A stretch of DNA of 11,632 nucleotides from Nautiliaceae bacterium (GTDB taxonomy: Bacteria; Campylobacterota; Campylobacteria; Campylobacterales; Nautiliaceae): NCBI GenBank assembly GCA_027035735.1, contig JALVUH010000196.1, positions 1 to 11,632 of the forward strand. The letters are read 5' to 3'. The position numbers and the translations under genes are program-made. Every line of letters begins with the position of its first letter. Position 1 is the first letter of the stretch. The notes under the pieces are model-generated. The model was not told the origin of the DNA. It saw only the letters and a program-made list of their open reading frames with translations, and ran no database searches. Positions 1-7,806 of this stretch are shown piece by piece.

Positions 1-749
1 TTTTTATTTTCAAACCACTCTTTTTTTATTTCATCTTCACTTTCAACAAGATAAGCTTCACTATTTTCTCTTGCAATATTAAAAAGTTGTTTAGTATTTG
101 AAGAGTTTTTTCCTCCTACAATAATCATTATATCCGCTTCTTTTGAAAGTTCTCTTACAGCATCTTGATTTTCAAATGTAGCATTGCAAATAGTATTAAA
201 TACTCTTACTTCTTTATGATTTCTTACTAGATAATCAATAATTTTTAAATACTCATCTACTTTTCTTGTTGTTTGAGCTACAGTAGCTATTTTATCTTTA
301 AGTTTAATATTTTTAAGCTCATCAACATCCAAAACTACATAAACTCTATCATGAACACTATAGCTCATAACTCCTTGAATTTCTGGATGATTTTTATCTC
401 CAAAAATAACTATATCATATCCAAGCTTACTCATCTCTTCTACAATTTCTTGAGGTTTTTTGACAAAAGGACAAGTCGCATCTATTACTTCTACATCTCT
501 TTTTTTAAGATCTTCAAGTTTATTCTTTGGAATACCATGAGTTCTAACTATAATTCTTTTTATATTTTTATCAATTTCTTCAATTGAATTAACATATTTA
601 ACATTATAATTTTTTGCAAGTCTATCAATCTCAAGAGGATTATGAATTAAAGGACCAAGAGTTACAGCATTTTTTGAATTTTCTGCTATTTCAACTGCTC
701 TTTTTACACCAAAACAAAAACCATAACTTTTTGCTTTTTTAATTAGCAT
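1..749 (-). CDS. ispH: 4-hydroxy-3-methylbut-2-enyl diphosphate reductase, C-terminus cut by window edge
   Basis: IspH (LytB) is a cytosolic [4Fe-4S] enzyme that converts HMBPP to IPP and DMAPP, the last step of the MEP isoprenoid pathway. I translated the minus strand from the ATG at 749-747. The first 249 residues are present, and about 25-30 C-terminal residues should lie beyond the window start. The three cluster cysteines are visible: Cys12 in YGFCFGVKRA, Cys93 in DATCPFVKK and Cys188 in NTICNAT. Family substrate-site elements also show: His36 in GPLIHN, His71 in RTHG, the HPE motif at 121-123 with the catalytic-type Glu123, and GGKNSSNT at 212-219. The start overlaps the end of aroA by 11 bases, and AGGATAATAG-ATG gives a good ribosome binding site. 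It is the fourth gene of the pheS operon. In Campylobacter rpsA follows it, which cannot be tested here. Confidence 0.95.
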   Translation of the reverse strand, partial: MLIKKAKSYGFCFGVKRAVEIAENSKNAVTLGPLIHNPLEIDRLAKNYNVKYVNSIEEIDKNIKRIIVRTHGIPKNKLEDLKKRDVEVIDATCPFVKKPQEIVEEMSKLGYDIVIFGDKNHPEIQGVMSYSVHDRVYVVLDVDELKNIKLKDKIATVAQTTRKVDEYLKIIDYLVRNHKEVRVFNTICNATFENQDAVRELSKEADIMIIVGGKNSSNTKQLFNIARENSEAYLVESEDEIKKEWFENK

Positions 750-2037
750 CTATTATCCTATAATCAGCTATTTTTTTAAAAAGATTAAAAAAATTAGGAA
801 AAGAAGTATAAATGCTTTCTGCTTTTTCTATTTCCATAGGAGCTAAAAGTCCCAAAATAGCAAAACTCATAGCTATCCTATGATCACCAAAAGAATCAAT
901 CTTAGCTTCTTTAACTTTTCCTCCTATTATTTCATATCCATCTTCAAGTTCTTTTGCTTCAATTCCACATCTTTTAAGATTTTCAACTACAGCTTTAATT
1001 CTATCAGATTCTTTAACTCTAAGTTCTTTTGCATTTCTCACTATACTTTTTCCATCAGCTACAGCCATTGCAATACTAAGAGCTGGAAGTTCATCTATAA
1101 GCCATGGAATGTTTTGAGTAACTTCAACTCCCTTTAATTCTTTCCCTTTTATTTCAATATCTCCTATTGGTTCATATTTATCTTCTTTAAGAATATATTT
1201 AATTTCAGCTCCCATTTTTTCCAAAATTCTATAAGCTTCAATTCTAGTAGGATTTAATGTAACATTTTTAATTATAGCTTGTGAATTTGTAATGGCAGCC
1301 GCAACTGCAAAGAAAAAAGCAGAACTTGGATCGTTTGGAACCGTAATATTTAAAGGAGATAATTTGTTTTCCAACGGAAAAATCTCTATTTCACATTCAT
1401 TATTTTCATTGATTTTTTGATCTATTTTAGCACCCATTCCTTTTAACATTCTCTCTGTATGGTCCCTACTTAAAAAAGGTTCTTTATAAATTGAAGGTTT
1501 ATTTGCATAAAGAGCTGCTAAAATAAGAGCTGATTTGACCTGAGCCGAAGCTATTGGGCTTTCATAATTAAAATTTTTAAGTTTATTTCCTCTTATAGCA
1601 ATAGGAGCAAGGTTTCCATTATCTCTAGCATCAATATTTGCTCCTATATTTTTTAAAGGATTTATAACTCTTTTCATAGGACGTCTTCTTAAATATTCAT
1701 CTCCTGTTAATACATAAAATCCTTCATTACTTGCTAAAAGTCCCATATAAATTCTAATTGTAGTTCCGCTATTCCCACAATATAATACATCATCAGGCTC
1801 TTTTATTTTTTCAGGAGCTTTTATAATTATTTCATTATTTTCTTCTCTAACCTCAGCTCCTAATTTTTTAGCTATTTCTAAAGAATTGAGAGTATCTTCT
1901 GCTTTTAAATAGTTTTTTATTTTATTCTCACCTTCACTAAGCAGTGAAAAAATCGCACATCTGTGCGAAATAGACTTATCTGCATCTACCACAAATTCTT
2001 CTTTAAATCTTTTACCTTTTAAAACTTTAAGTATCAT
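739..2037 (-). CDS. aroA: 3-phosphoshikimate 1-carboxyvinyltransferase (EPSP synthase)
   Basis: This enzyme joins shikimate-3-phosphate and PEP to form EPSP, the sixth step of the shikimate pathway. It is 432 residues, normal for the family, and has the usual two-domain fold signatures. DADKSISHR holds Lys21, Ser22 and Arg26; GNSGT lies at 88-92, SAQVKSA at 164-170, RDHTERML at 191-198, NPTR at 262-265, the Asp of IDELPAL at 314-320, ELRVKESDRIKA at 338-349 and FGDHRIAM at 383-390. RDHTE, SAQVK and NPTR are signatures of class II EPSP synthases, the Bacillus/CP4 type. The Gly that contacts glyphosate in E. coli (Gly96) is kept here as Gly91. The ATG overlaps the pheT stop as ATGA, and AAGG lies about seven bases upstream, so translation is probably coupled. 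The MurA fold is related, but the motifs settle the call. Confidence 0.97.
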   Translation of the reverse strand: MILKVLKGKRFKEEFVVDADKSISHRCAIFSLLSEGENKIKNYLKAEDTLNSLEIAKKLGAEVREENNEIIIKAPEKIKEPDDVLYCGNSGTTIRIYMGLLASNEGFYVLTGDEYLRRRPMKRVINPLKNIGANIDARDNGNLAPIAIRGNKLKNFNYESPIASAQVKSALILAALYANKPSIYKEPFLSRDHTERMLKGMGAKIDQKINENNECEIEIFPLENKLSPLNITVPNDPSSAFFFAVAAAITNSQAIIKNVTLNPTRIEAYRILEKMGAEIKYILKEDKYEPIGDIEIKGKELKGVEVTQNIPWLIDELPALSIAMAVADGKSIVRNAKELRVKESDRIKAVVENLKRCGIEAKELEDGYEIIGGKVKEAKIDSFGDHRIAMSFAILGLLAPMEIEKAESIYTSFPNFFNLFKKIADYRIIDAN

Positions 2038-4274
2038 CTAAGCCTTATTCCTTTTTCTTCTAACGCTTTTAAAATTTTTTCCATTATATCATTTATTTCT
2101 TTTTCTTGTAAAGTTTTATTACCTTGAAGTTTAAATCTTACGGTTAAAGAATTTTTCTCTCCCAAATCAAAAATATCTATTGGATAAAACTCTTTAAGCT
2201 CTTCAATATTTAGATTTTTAATAATATCATAAATTTCTTTATAATTCATCTCTTTATCAACAACTAAACTTAAGTCTCTTGTTACTTTTTGAAATCTATT
2301 TATCTCTTTTGCTTGTTTTACTTTTTTGTTTAATTTATTAAGATTAATTTCTGCAAAATAAGTATCATCAATATCAAAATCTTTTGCTATTTTTGGATGC
2401 ACTTTAGCAACTATTCCTATTTCTTCATTATCTTTTAAAATTTTAGCACATTGATATGGATGTGCAATTGGATGTTTACCTTCTCTTAATGAAATATCAC
2501 CAATAATTTGGGACAATTTATCAATAATATCTTTAAATTCAACTTTTTTAGGTTTTCCATGATTAATAGGATTTTCATAATCGCTAAATCCATTCATTAC
2601 AAATGCTAAACTTTGAAACTCTTCTCTATGTTTATTATACACACTACCCAAACTAAATAAATAAATTCTTTTATAATCATTTGCCTTGTTGTATCTAATA
2701 TCATCCAATAACTGCAACAAAAGTGTTGAACGAAGTGTATCTAATTCTTTAATAATAGGATTTATTAAATCCAAATTATCATCTACAACTTCAAATCCAT
2801 ATTTTCTAAGTCTATCTTTATCCTCAAATATAAAGTGAATCACTTCATAAAATCCATTTGCAATTGATTTTAATCTTAATTCATTCATAAAATCAATTTT
2901 TCTTATTACATCATTTATTCTATTTTTTTCCTCAAAATTTAAAGGCTTGCTAGGAATATTATCAATTCCATATATTCTTAAAATCTCTTCTGTAATATCT
3001 TGTAAATTTTCAATATCATGTCTGAATACAGGAATAGCTACTTTTATAGAATCATCAGTAATAGATTTTATTTCAAATCCCAATTTTTTAAGAGTTTCTA
3101 CAATACTTTTTTCATCTATTTCAAATCCTATAATTTCTTGAACTTCTTTTATATTTATATTTATTATTTTTTGTTTCAATTCAATAGATAAATCAATATC
3201 TCCACTATAAACTTGAAGATTTATTTCATTAAGAAAATAATCCATTCCAAATTTTAAATCTGGATTACTTCCCCTACTTGCTCTAAAAAAATACTCATCT
3301 GTTTTTAATCCATTTAAAAACACAATTTCACTTACATATTTTGGATCAATATAATTTGCATCAATTAAATATTTACCATTTTCTTCTACATTTATTTCAT
3401 TTTTAATACCTACATAATATCTTCCAAAACATTTAATTATATCTACTCCATTTTCATTCTCTAATTCAATATTGCATATATTCATAGGAGTAAGAAGTAC
3501 TCCTGTTGCATGCATTGCATATTTTATAAATTTATCTATTTTGTTTTTTGCATCTTCTTCAACTAAAGCAAGTCTGTAATTTATTTTTAATGGAACAATA
3601 ACTTCTCCCTCTATAGCTCTTAAAAGATGAGAAGATTTTTTTATATTATTTTTTTCAATATTAACAATTCTACCAATACCTTCTTGTATCTCTTCATATT
3701 TAAACTCTAAAGATTTTAAAGGCTTATTAAGACCAGCACTAAGTTCTCTAGCTATTCCATAAACGCTAAAACAATCTCCTCTATTTGCCGTAACTCCAAG
3801 TTCAATAACCTCATCATTTAAATAGTTCCCTAAATATTCACCTATTTTTAATTCGCCTAAAGAATCATCTAAAACCATTATACCTTCATGGAAATCAGGA
3901 AGTCCAAGCTCTCTAGCCGCACAAATCATCCCAAATGATTCAATACCTCTAAGTTTTGCTTTTTTTATTTTAAGTTCTGGCAAAACTGCTCCAATTTTTG
4001 CTACTGCTACTTTTTGTCCTGCAGCTACATTTTTTGCACCACAAATTATTTGAAGCTCTTCATCTCCTACATTTACTTTACATAAATTAAGTTTATCTGC
4101 ATTTGGATGCTTAGTACATTCAATAACTTCTCCAACTACTACATTTTGAGGAATTTCTATTTTTTTATAACCTTCAACTTCTTGACCTATTCTATTCAAA
4201 GTATCAATAATTTCTTGTGTAGAAATTCCATCTAAATCAATAAATTCCTCTAACCATTTTCTTGTCACTATCAT
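2034..4274 (-). CDS. pheT: Phenylalanine-tRNA ligase beta subunit
   Basis: This is the beta subunit of the cytosolic alpha2-beta2 PheRS. At 746 residues it is somewhat shorter than E. coli PheT (795). Domains in order: an N-terminal segment (1-40); an EMAPII/OB tRNA-binding domain (about 40-150, with HPNADKLNLCKV at 56-67 and RGIESFGMICAARELGL at 109-125); a region at the B3/B4 editing-domain position (about 205-355); the B5 domain (about 368-440, with VFRHDIENLQDITEEILRIYG); a catalytic-like core (450-645); and the FDX-ACB anticodon-binding domain (about 658-746, with FQKVTRDLSLVV). The B3/B4 position lacks the usual GQPLHAFD, GGIxGG and TDASxRFERG motifs, so post-transfer editing may be lost (inference). 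The ATG overlaps the pheS stop as ATGA, and GGAG lies eight bases upstream. The gene end overlaps aroA by four bases. Confidence 0.97.
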   Translation of the reverse strand: MIVTRKWLEEFIDLDGISTQEIIDTLNRIGQEVEGYKKIEIPQNVVVGEVIECTKHPNADKLNLCKVNVGDEELQIICGAKNVAAGQKVAVAKIGAVLPELKIKKAKLRGIESFGMICAARELGLPDFHEGIMVLDDSLGELKIGEYLGNYLNDEVIELGVTANRGDCFSVYGIARELSAGLNKPLKSLEFKYEEIQEGIGRIVNIEKNNIKKSSHLLRAIEGEVIVPLKINYRLALVEEDAKNKIDKFIKYAMHATGVLLTPMNICNIELENENGVDIIKCFGRYYVGIKNEINVEENGKYLIDANYIDPKYVSEIVFLNGLKTDEYFFRASRGSNPDLKFGMDYFLNEINLQVYSGDIDLSIELKQKIININIKEVQEIIGFEIDEKSIVETLKKLGFEIKSITDDSIKVAIPVFRHDIENLQDITEEILRIYGIDNIPSKPLNFEEKNRINDVIRKIDFMNELRLKSIANGFYEVIHFIFEDKDRLRKYGFEVVDDNLDLINPIIKELDTLRSTLLLQLLDDIRYNKANDYKRIYLFSLGSVYNKHREEFQSLAFVMNGFSDYENPINHGKPKKVEFKDIIDKLSQIIGDISLREGKHPIAHPYQCAKILKDNEEIGIVAKVHPKIAKDFDIDDTYFAEINLNKLNKKVKQAKEINRFQKVTRDLSLVVDKEMNYKEIYDIIKNLNIEELKEFYPIDIFDLGEKNSLTVRFKLQGNKTLQEKEINDIMEKILKALEEKGIRLR

Positions 4275-5254
4275 TTAAACTGCTCCATAAGTCTTATATC
4301 TCCTTCATACATACTTCTTAAATCATTTATTCTATTTAGAAGCATTGCAAACCTTTCTACTCCAAGTCCAAATGCATATCCACTCACATTTTCATATCCA
4401 ACTGCTCTAAATACATTAGGATCAACAACTCCACATCCAAGCACTTCAAGCCATCCTGTTTGAGAACAAACCCTACATCCTTTTCCTTCACAAAATATAC
4501 AGCTTATATCAACTTCTGCACTTGGTTCTGTAAAAGGAAAAAAGCTTGGTCTAAATCTTACCTTTACATCCCCAAACATATGAATTAAGAAACTCTCAAG
4601 TATAAATTTTAAATTTGCAAAACTAACTTTACCTTTTTCATCTACCACTAGTCCTTCTACTTGATGAAACATAGGAGTATGAGTTAAGTCATAATCTCTT
4701 CTAAACACCGCTCCTGGACTTATCATTCTAATTGGAGGTTTTTGTTTAAGCATTGTTCTAATTTGTACAGGAGATGTATGAGTTCTAAGTAAGCTTCCAT
4801 CTTTAAAATAAAAAGTATCTTGCATATCACGTGCTGGATGATATTTTGGAAGATTGAGTGCTTCAAAATTGTGAAAATCATCTTCTACAAGAGGCCCAAC
4901 TTCTACTGAAAAATTTAATTTTGTAAAAAAATCAATAATTTTATTCATAGTATCTGTAATTGGATGAATTGCACCTGTAGGTTTTGGATTAAAAAGAGTA
5001 ACATCAATTCTTTCTAGTTTTAATTTTTGATTTAAAATCTCTTCTTCTAAAGCTTCTTTTTTTTCAGCTATTAATTTTATAGCTTTCTCTTTTAATTCAT
5101 TTAATTCTTTTGCAACTTTTTTCTTCTCTTCTGCACTTAAATTTTTAAGCTCTTTAAATTTTTGAGTAATAATTCCATTTTTTCCAAGAAGTGATATTCT
5201 TATTTTTTCCAGCTCTTCAAGAGAAGCAGCTTTTTTAATTTGGTCTAAATCCAC
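4271..5254 (-). CDS. pheS: Phenylalanine-tRNA ligase alpha subunit
   Basis: This is the catalytic alpha subunit of PheRS (class II), which aminoacylates tRNA-Phe. From the GTG start it has 327 residues, the same length as E. coli PheS. An N-terminal helical coiled-coil arm (about 1-85, rich in Lys and Glu) precedes the catalytic domain. That domain shows HPITDTMNKI, motif 2 RTHTSPVQIR, FRRDYDLTHTPMFHQVEG, the FTEPSAEVDI stretch and motif 3 GYAFGLGVERFAML. Ala294 is at the position that sets amino-acid pocket size in E. coli. Cysteines at 252, 255, 260 and 263 (CIFC...CRVC) form a knuckle-like insert seen in many bacterial PheS. I chose GTG at 5254-5252 because AAGGAG at 5265-5260 sits five bases upstream of it. 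The in-frame TTG at 5257 is only two bases from that site. This is the first gene of a four-gene operon. Confidence 0.96.
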   Translation of the reverse strand: MDLDQIKKAASLEELEKIRISLLGKNGIITQKFKELKNLSAEEKKKVAKELNELKEKAIKLIAEKKEALEEEILNQKLKLERIDVTLFNPKPTGAIHPITDTMNKIIDFFTKLNFSVEVGPLVEDDFHNFEALNLPKYHPARDMQDTFYFKDGSLLRTHTSPVQIRTMLKQKPPIRMISPGAVFRRDYDLTHTPMFHQVEGLVVDEKGKVSFANLKFILESFLIHMFGDVKVRFRPSFFPFTEPSAEVDISCIFCEGKGCRVCSQTGWLEVLGCGVVDPNVFRAVGYENVSGYAFGLGVERFAMLLNRINDLRSMYEGDIRLMEQFK

Positions 5255-5259
5255 CAAAA

Positions 5260-5265
5260 CTCCTT
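5260..5265 (-). promoter_or_regulatory. Ribosome binding site of pheS
   Basis: AAGGAG on the minus strand. It lies five bases before GTG (5254) and only two before TTG (5257), so it favours the GTG as the start of pheS. Confidence 0.75.
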
Positions 5266-5278
5266 AAAATTTTTGAAA

Positions 5279-5307
5279 ATAATACCAAAATTAATTCTCT
5301 TTTTCAA
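5279..5307 (-). promoter_or_regulatory. Predicted sigma70-type promoter of the pheS-pheT-aroA-ispH operon
   Basis: On the minus strand TTGAAA (5307-5302) is followed by a 17-base spacer and TATTAT (5284-5279). Each hexamer matches the sigma70 consensus at five of six positions, and the spacing is ideal. Transcription would begin near 5272, leaving a leader of about 18 bases. That is too short for the attenuator known upstream of E. coli pheST. Prediction from sequence only. Confidence 0.65.
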
Positions 5308-5324
5308 AATATAAATAACATAGC

Positions 5325-5336
5325 TTTTGATATAAT
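5325..5336 (+). promoter_or_regulatory. Predicted extended -10 promoter of the HIT-nfo-murA operon
   Basis: TTTTGATATAAT contains a perfect TATAAT (5331-5336) preceded by TG one base upstream, the extended -10 form. No convincing -35 hexamer is seen at the expected place (about 5308-5313), which is common for Campylobacterota vegetative promoters. The start would be near 5342, directly ahead of the Shine-Dalgarno AAGGAG at 5346-5351, giving a very short leader. Confidence 0.7.
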
Positions 5337-5356
5337 TCCTTAAAAAAGGAGATAAG

Positions 5357-5692
5357 ATGGAATGTATTTTCTGTAAAATAGTAAAAGGTGAAATTCCTAG
5401 TAAAAAAGTAAATGAAAATGAAAAATTCTTAGCTTTTCATGATATAAATCCAATAGCACCAATTCATATCTTAATTATTCCAAAAGAACATTATGAAAAA
5501 TTTGATAATACTCCAAATGAGATATTTAACGAAATGGCCTCATTTATAAAAGATACAGCAAAAAAATTAGGAATAAGCGATTATAGACTTATTACAAATA
5601 ACGGAAAAGGTGCTGGTCAAGAAGTATTTCACTTACATATTCATATGGTTGCTAATCCAAATGGAACACTTAAATGGCCAAAATTAGTATAA
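5357..5692 (+). CDS. HIT-family (histidine triad) nucleotide-binding protein
   Basis: A 111-residue cytosolic protein of the histidine triad superfamily, whose members hydrolyse or transfer nucleoside phosphoramidates and related nucleotides. The signature HLHIHMV covers 92-98: triad histidines at 92, 94 and 96, with His94 as the expected nucleophile. An N-terminal CIFC pair (Cys3, Cys6) plus His45 resembles the zinc site found in many Hint-like proteins. DINPIAPIHILIIPKEH (29-45) and the NNGKGAGQEVFH run leading into the triad are typical of the Hint/PKCI branch. The ATG at 5357 follows AAGGAG by five bases. It is the first gene of a plus-strand operon and diverges from pheS, an arrangement also known in Campylobacter. 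The in vivo substrate cannot be told from sequence. Confidence 0.95.
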   Translation: MECIFCKIVKGEIPSKKVNENEKFLAFHDINPIAPIHILIIPKEHYEKFDNTPNEIFNEMASFIKDTAKKLGISDYRLITNNGKGAGQEVFHLHIHMVANPNGTLKWPKLV

Positions 5693-5696
5693 AGGA
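5691..5696 (+). promoter_or_regulatory. Ribosome binding site supporting the TTG start of nfo
   Basis: AAAGGA overlaps the HIT stop codon and lies six bases before the TTG at 5703. This spacing supports TTG as the true nfo start. Confidence 0.7.
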
Positions 5697-5702
5697 TCTG
5701 TA

Positions 5703-6545
5703 TTGAAATATATAGGGGCACATGTTAGTGCAGCAGGTGGAGTTGAAAATGCTGTTAAAAATGCAGTTAAAATAGGTGCAAATGGTTTTGCACTTTTTAC
5801 AAAAAATCAAAGACAATGGTTTGCTAAACCTTTAAGTGAAAAAAATATTTTAAAATTTAAAGAATATATGGCTGAACATGGATTTAGTGCAGATGCAATT
5901 CTTCCTCATGATAGCTATTTGATAAATCTAGGACATCCAGAAACCGAAAAAAGAGAAAAATCTTTAAAATCTTTTATAGATGAAGCAAAAAGAGTAGAAA
6001 TTTTAGGATTAAAATATTTAAATTTTCATCCAGGAAGTCATTTAAGAAAAATAAGTGAAGAAGAGTGTTTAGATTTAATCAGTGATAGTGTTAATAAAGC
6101 TATAAAAGAGACTGATAGTTGTATATTCGTAATAGAAACAACTGCAGGTCAAGGCAGTAATCTTGGATATAAATTTGAACATTTAGCATATATCATTGAT
6201 AAAATAGATGATAAAGAAAGAATTGGAGTATGTATTGACACAGCTCATATTTTTGCTGCAGGTTATGATATCCGCACAAAAGAAGCTTATGAAGCTACAA
6301 TGAAAGAATTTGATGAAATAATTGGTTTTAAATATCTTAAAGGTATGCATATAAATGATTCAAAAGCTAAATTTGCATCTCGTGTTGATAGGCATCACTC
6401 TTTAGGAAAAGGAGAAATTGGAATTGATGCTTTTAAATTCATTATACAAGATAAAAGAATTGATAATATTCCTTTAATTCTTGAAACAATTGACCCAGAT
6501 ATTTGGGCAGAAGAGATTGAACTTCTTAGGAGTTTTGATGTATAA
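5703..6545 (+). CDS. nfo: Deoxyribonuclease IV (AP endonuclease, endonuclease IV)
   Basis: Endonuclease IV cleaves 5' to abasic sites and removes blocked 3' ends in base excision repair, using three metal ions (zinc). The 280-residue protein has the TIM-barrel signature throughout. All nine metal ligands known in E. coli fall at the same residue numbers here: His69, His109, Glu145, Asp179, His182, His216, Asp229, His231 and Glu261. Recognisable stretches include GAHVSAAGG, ALFTKNQRQW, LPHDSYLINLGHP, CIDTAHIFAAGYD and DRHHSLGKGEIG. Translation starts at TTG (MKYIGAHVSA, aligning with the E. coli N-terminus), with a ribosome site six bases upstream. It begins ten bases after the HIT gene, and its end overlaps murA by eight bases, so all three are probably one transcript. 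Confidence 0.97.
   Translation: MKYIGAHVSAAGGVENAVKNAVKIGANGFALFTKNQRQWFAKPLSEKNILKFKEYMAEHGFSADAILPHDSYLINLGHPETEKREKSLKSFIDEAKRVEILGLKYLNFHPGSHLRKISEEECLDLISDSVNKAIKETDSCIFVIETTAGQGSNLGYKFEHLAYIIDKIDDKERIGVCIDTAHIFAAGYDIRTKEAYEATMKEFDEIIGFKYLKGMHINDSKAKFASRVDRHHSLGKGEIGIDAFKFIIQDKRIDNIPLILETIDPDIWAEEIELLRSFDV
6528..6532 (+). promoter_or_regulatory. Ribosome binding site of murA, inside nfo
   Basis: AGGAG followed by TTTTG and then ATG at 6538. This five-base spacing fixes the murA start at 6538 and rejects the longer in-frame TTG opening at 6481. Confidence 0.8.
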
Positions 6546-7806
6546 ATATTTAAAAATAACTAAGTCCCCAAATTTAACAGGAGAAGTAACAATAAGCGGC
6601 GCTAAAAATGCTGCTTTACCATTAATCGCTTCATCTATACTTGCGAAAAACGAAGTTGAATTCACAAATGTTCCTGAAGTTGCAGATGTCAAAACTCTAC
6701 TTAAACTTTTAAATAATCTTGGAGCTGAATTTAAATTTGAAAATCACTCTTTAAAAATAAATACTTCTTCCATCAAAAATACCACTGCTATATATGAAAT
6801 TGTAAAAACAATGAGAGCCTCAATTTTGGTATTAGGACCTCTACTTGCTAGATTTGGACATTGTAAAGTAAGTTTACCTGGGGGATGTGCCATAGGAGCT
6901 AGACCTGTAGATTTACATCTTAAAGCTCTTAAATTAATGGGAGCTGAAATCACAATAGAACAAGGATATATTCATGCAAAAGGAAAATTAAAAGGGAGTG
7001 ATATCGTATTTGATAAAATAACAGTAACAGGAACAGAAAATATTATAATGGCCGCAAGTCTTGCAAAAGGAAAAACCAAAATTATAAATGCTGCAAAAGA
7101 ACCAGAAGTTGTTCAACTTTGTGAAGTTTTAAAAGATGCTGGAGTTGAGATTGAAGGAATAGGAAGCGATGAAATAACAATTTATGGAACAGATGGTGAA
7201 TTACTTAAATTCAAAAAACAAGAAATTATCCCTGATAGAATAGAAGCTGGAACATATTTAGCAGCAGGAGCAATTACTAATTCTAAAATAACACTAAAAA
7301 ATGTAATTACTGAGCATTTAGAAGGAATATTGACTAAATTTAAAGAAATGGGATTCTCTTTTGAAGAAGACAAAAAAACTTTAACAATAATTCCTGCTAA
7401 AAAAATAGAACCTGTAAAAATAATTACTACTGAATATCCTGGATTCCCTACAGATATGCAAGCTCAATTTATGGCAATAGCCACTCAAGCTGAAGGTATG
7501 AGTATAATTGAAGAGAGACTTTTTGAAAATAGATTTATGCATGTACCAGAACTTAACAGACTTGGAGCAAATATCTCTATCAATGGAAAAGTAGCTACAA
7601 TAATTGGACCTACTAAATTAATAGGAGCCGATGTTATGGCTACAGATCTTAGAGCAAGTTCTGCTTTAGTACTTGCTGGTCTTATAGCTGAGGGAGAGAC
7701 AAATATTCATAGAATTTATCATCTTTTTAGAGGATATGAAAATTTCGTAGAAAAATTTAAAGGACTTGGTGCAAAAATGGAAATTTTAAATGAACCTAAT
7801 CCTTAA
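6538..7806 (+). CDS. murA: UDP-N-acetylglucosamine 1-carboxyvinyltransferase
   Basis: MurA transfers enolpyruvate from PEP to UDP-GlcNAc, the first committed step of peptidoglycan synthesis in the cytosol. From ATG at 6538 the protein has 422 residues, close to E. coli MurA (419). Visible motifs are SGAKNAALP with the substrate-binding Lys23 and Asn24, the Arg of TMRAS near 93, LPGGCAIGARPVDLHL with the catalytic Cys117 (E. coli Cys115), EYPGFPTDMQAQFMA, ERLFENRFMHVPEL and DLRASSALVLAGL. Because the active-site Cys is kept and not Asp, the enzyme should be of the fosfomycin-sensitive type (inference from the family). Its start overlaps nfo by eight bases. Its stop lies inside the last codons of aroE on the other strand. 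EPSP synthase is the only close alternative, and the Cys loop excludes it. Confidence 0.97.
   Translation: MYKYLKITKSPNLTGEVTISGAKNAALPLIASSILAKNEVEFTNVPEVADVKTLLKLLNNLGAEFKFENHSLKINTSSIKNTTAIYEIVKTMRASILVLGPLLARFGHCKVSLPGGCAIGARPVDLHLKALKLMGAEITIEQGYIHAKGKLKGSDIVFDKITVTGTENIIMAASLAKGKTKIINAAKEPEVVQLCEVLKDAGVEIEGIGSDEITIYGTDGELLKFKKQEIIPDRIEAGTYLAAGAITNSKITLKNVITEHLEGILTKFKEMGFSFEEDKKTLTIIPAKKIEPVKIITTEYPGFPTDMQAQFMAIATQAEGMSIIEERLFENRFMHVPELNRLGANISINGKVATIIGPTKLIGADVMATDLRASSALVLAGLIAEGETNIHRIYHLFRGYENFVEKFKGLGAKMEILNEPNP

Noticed and set aside
273..587. Plus-strand open frame of 104 codons opposite ispH.
   Set aside because: It is rich in Phe, Ile, Asn and Tyr, as expected of the complement of AT-rich coding sequence. 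The minus strand here is clearly ispH with its three cluster cysteines.
6481..6537. A 19-codon N-terminal extension of murA from TTG at 6481.
   Set aside because: It lies inside nfo and encodes nothing MurA-like. AGGAG is placed correctly only for ATG at 6538.
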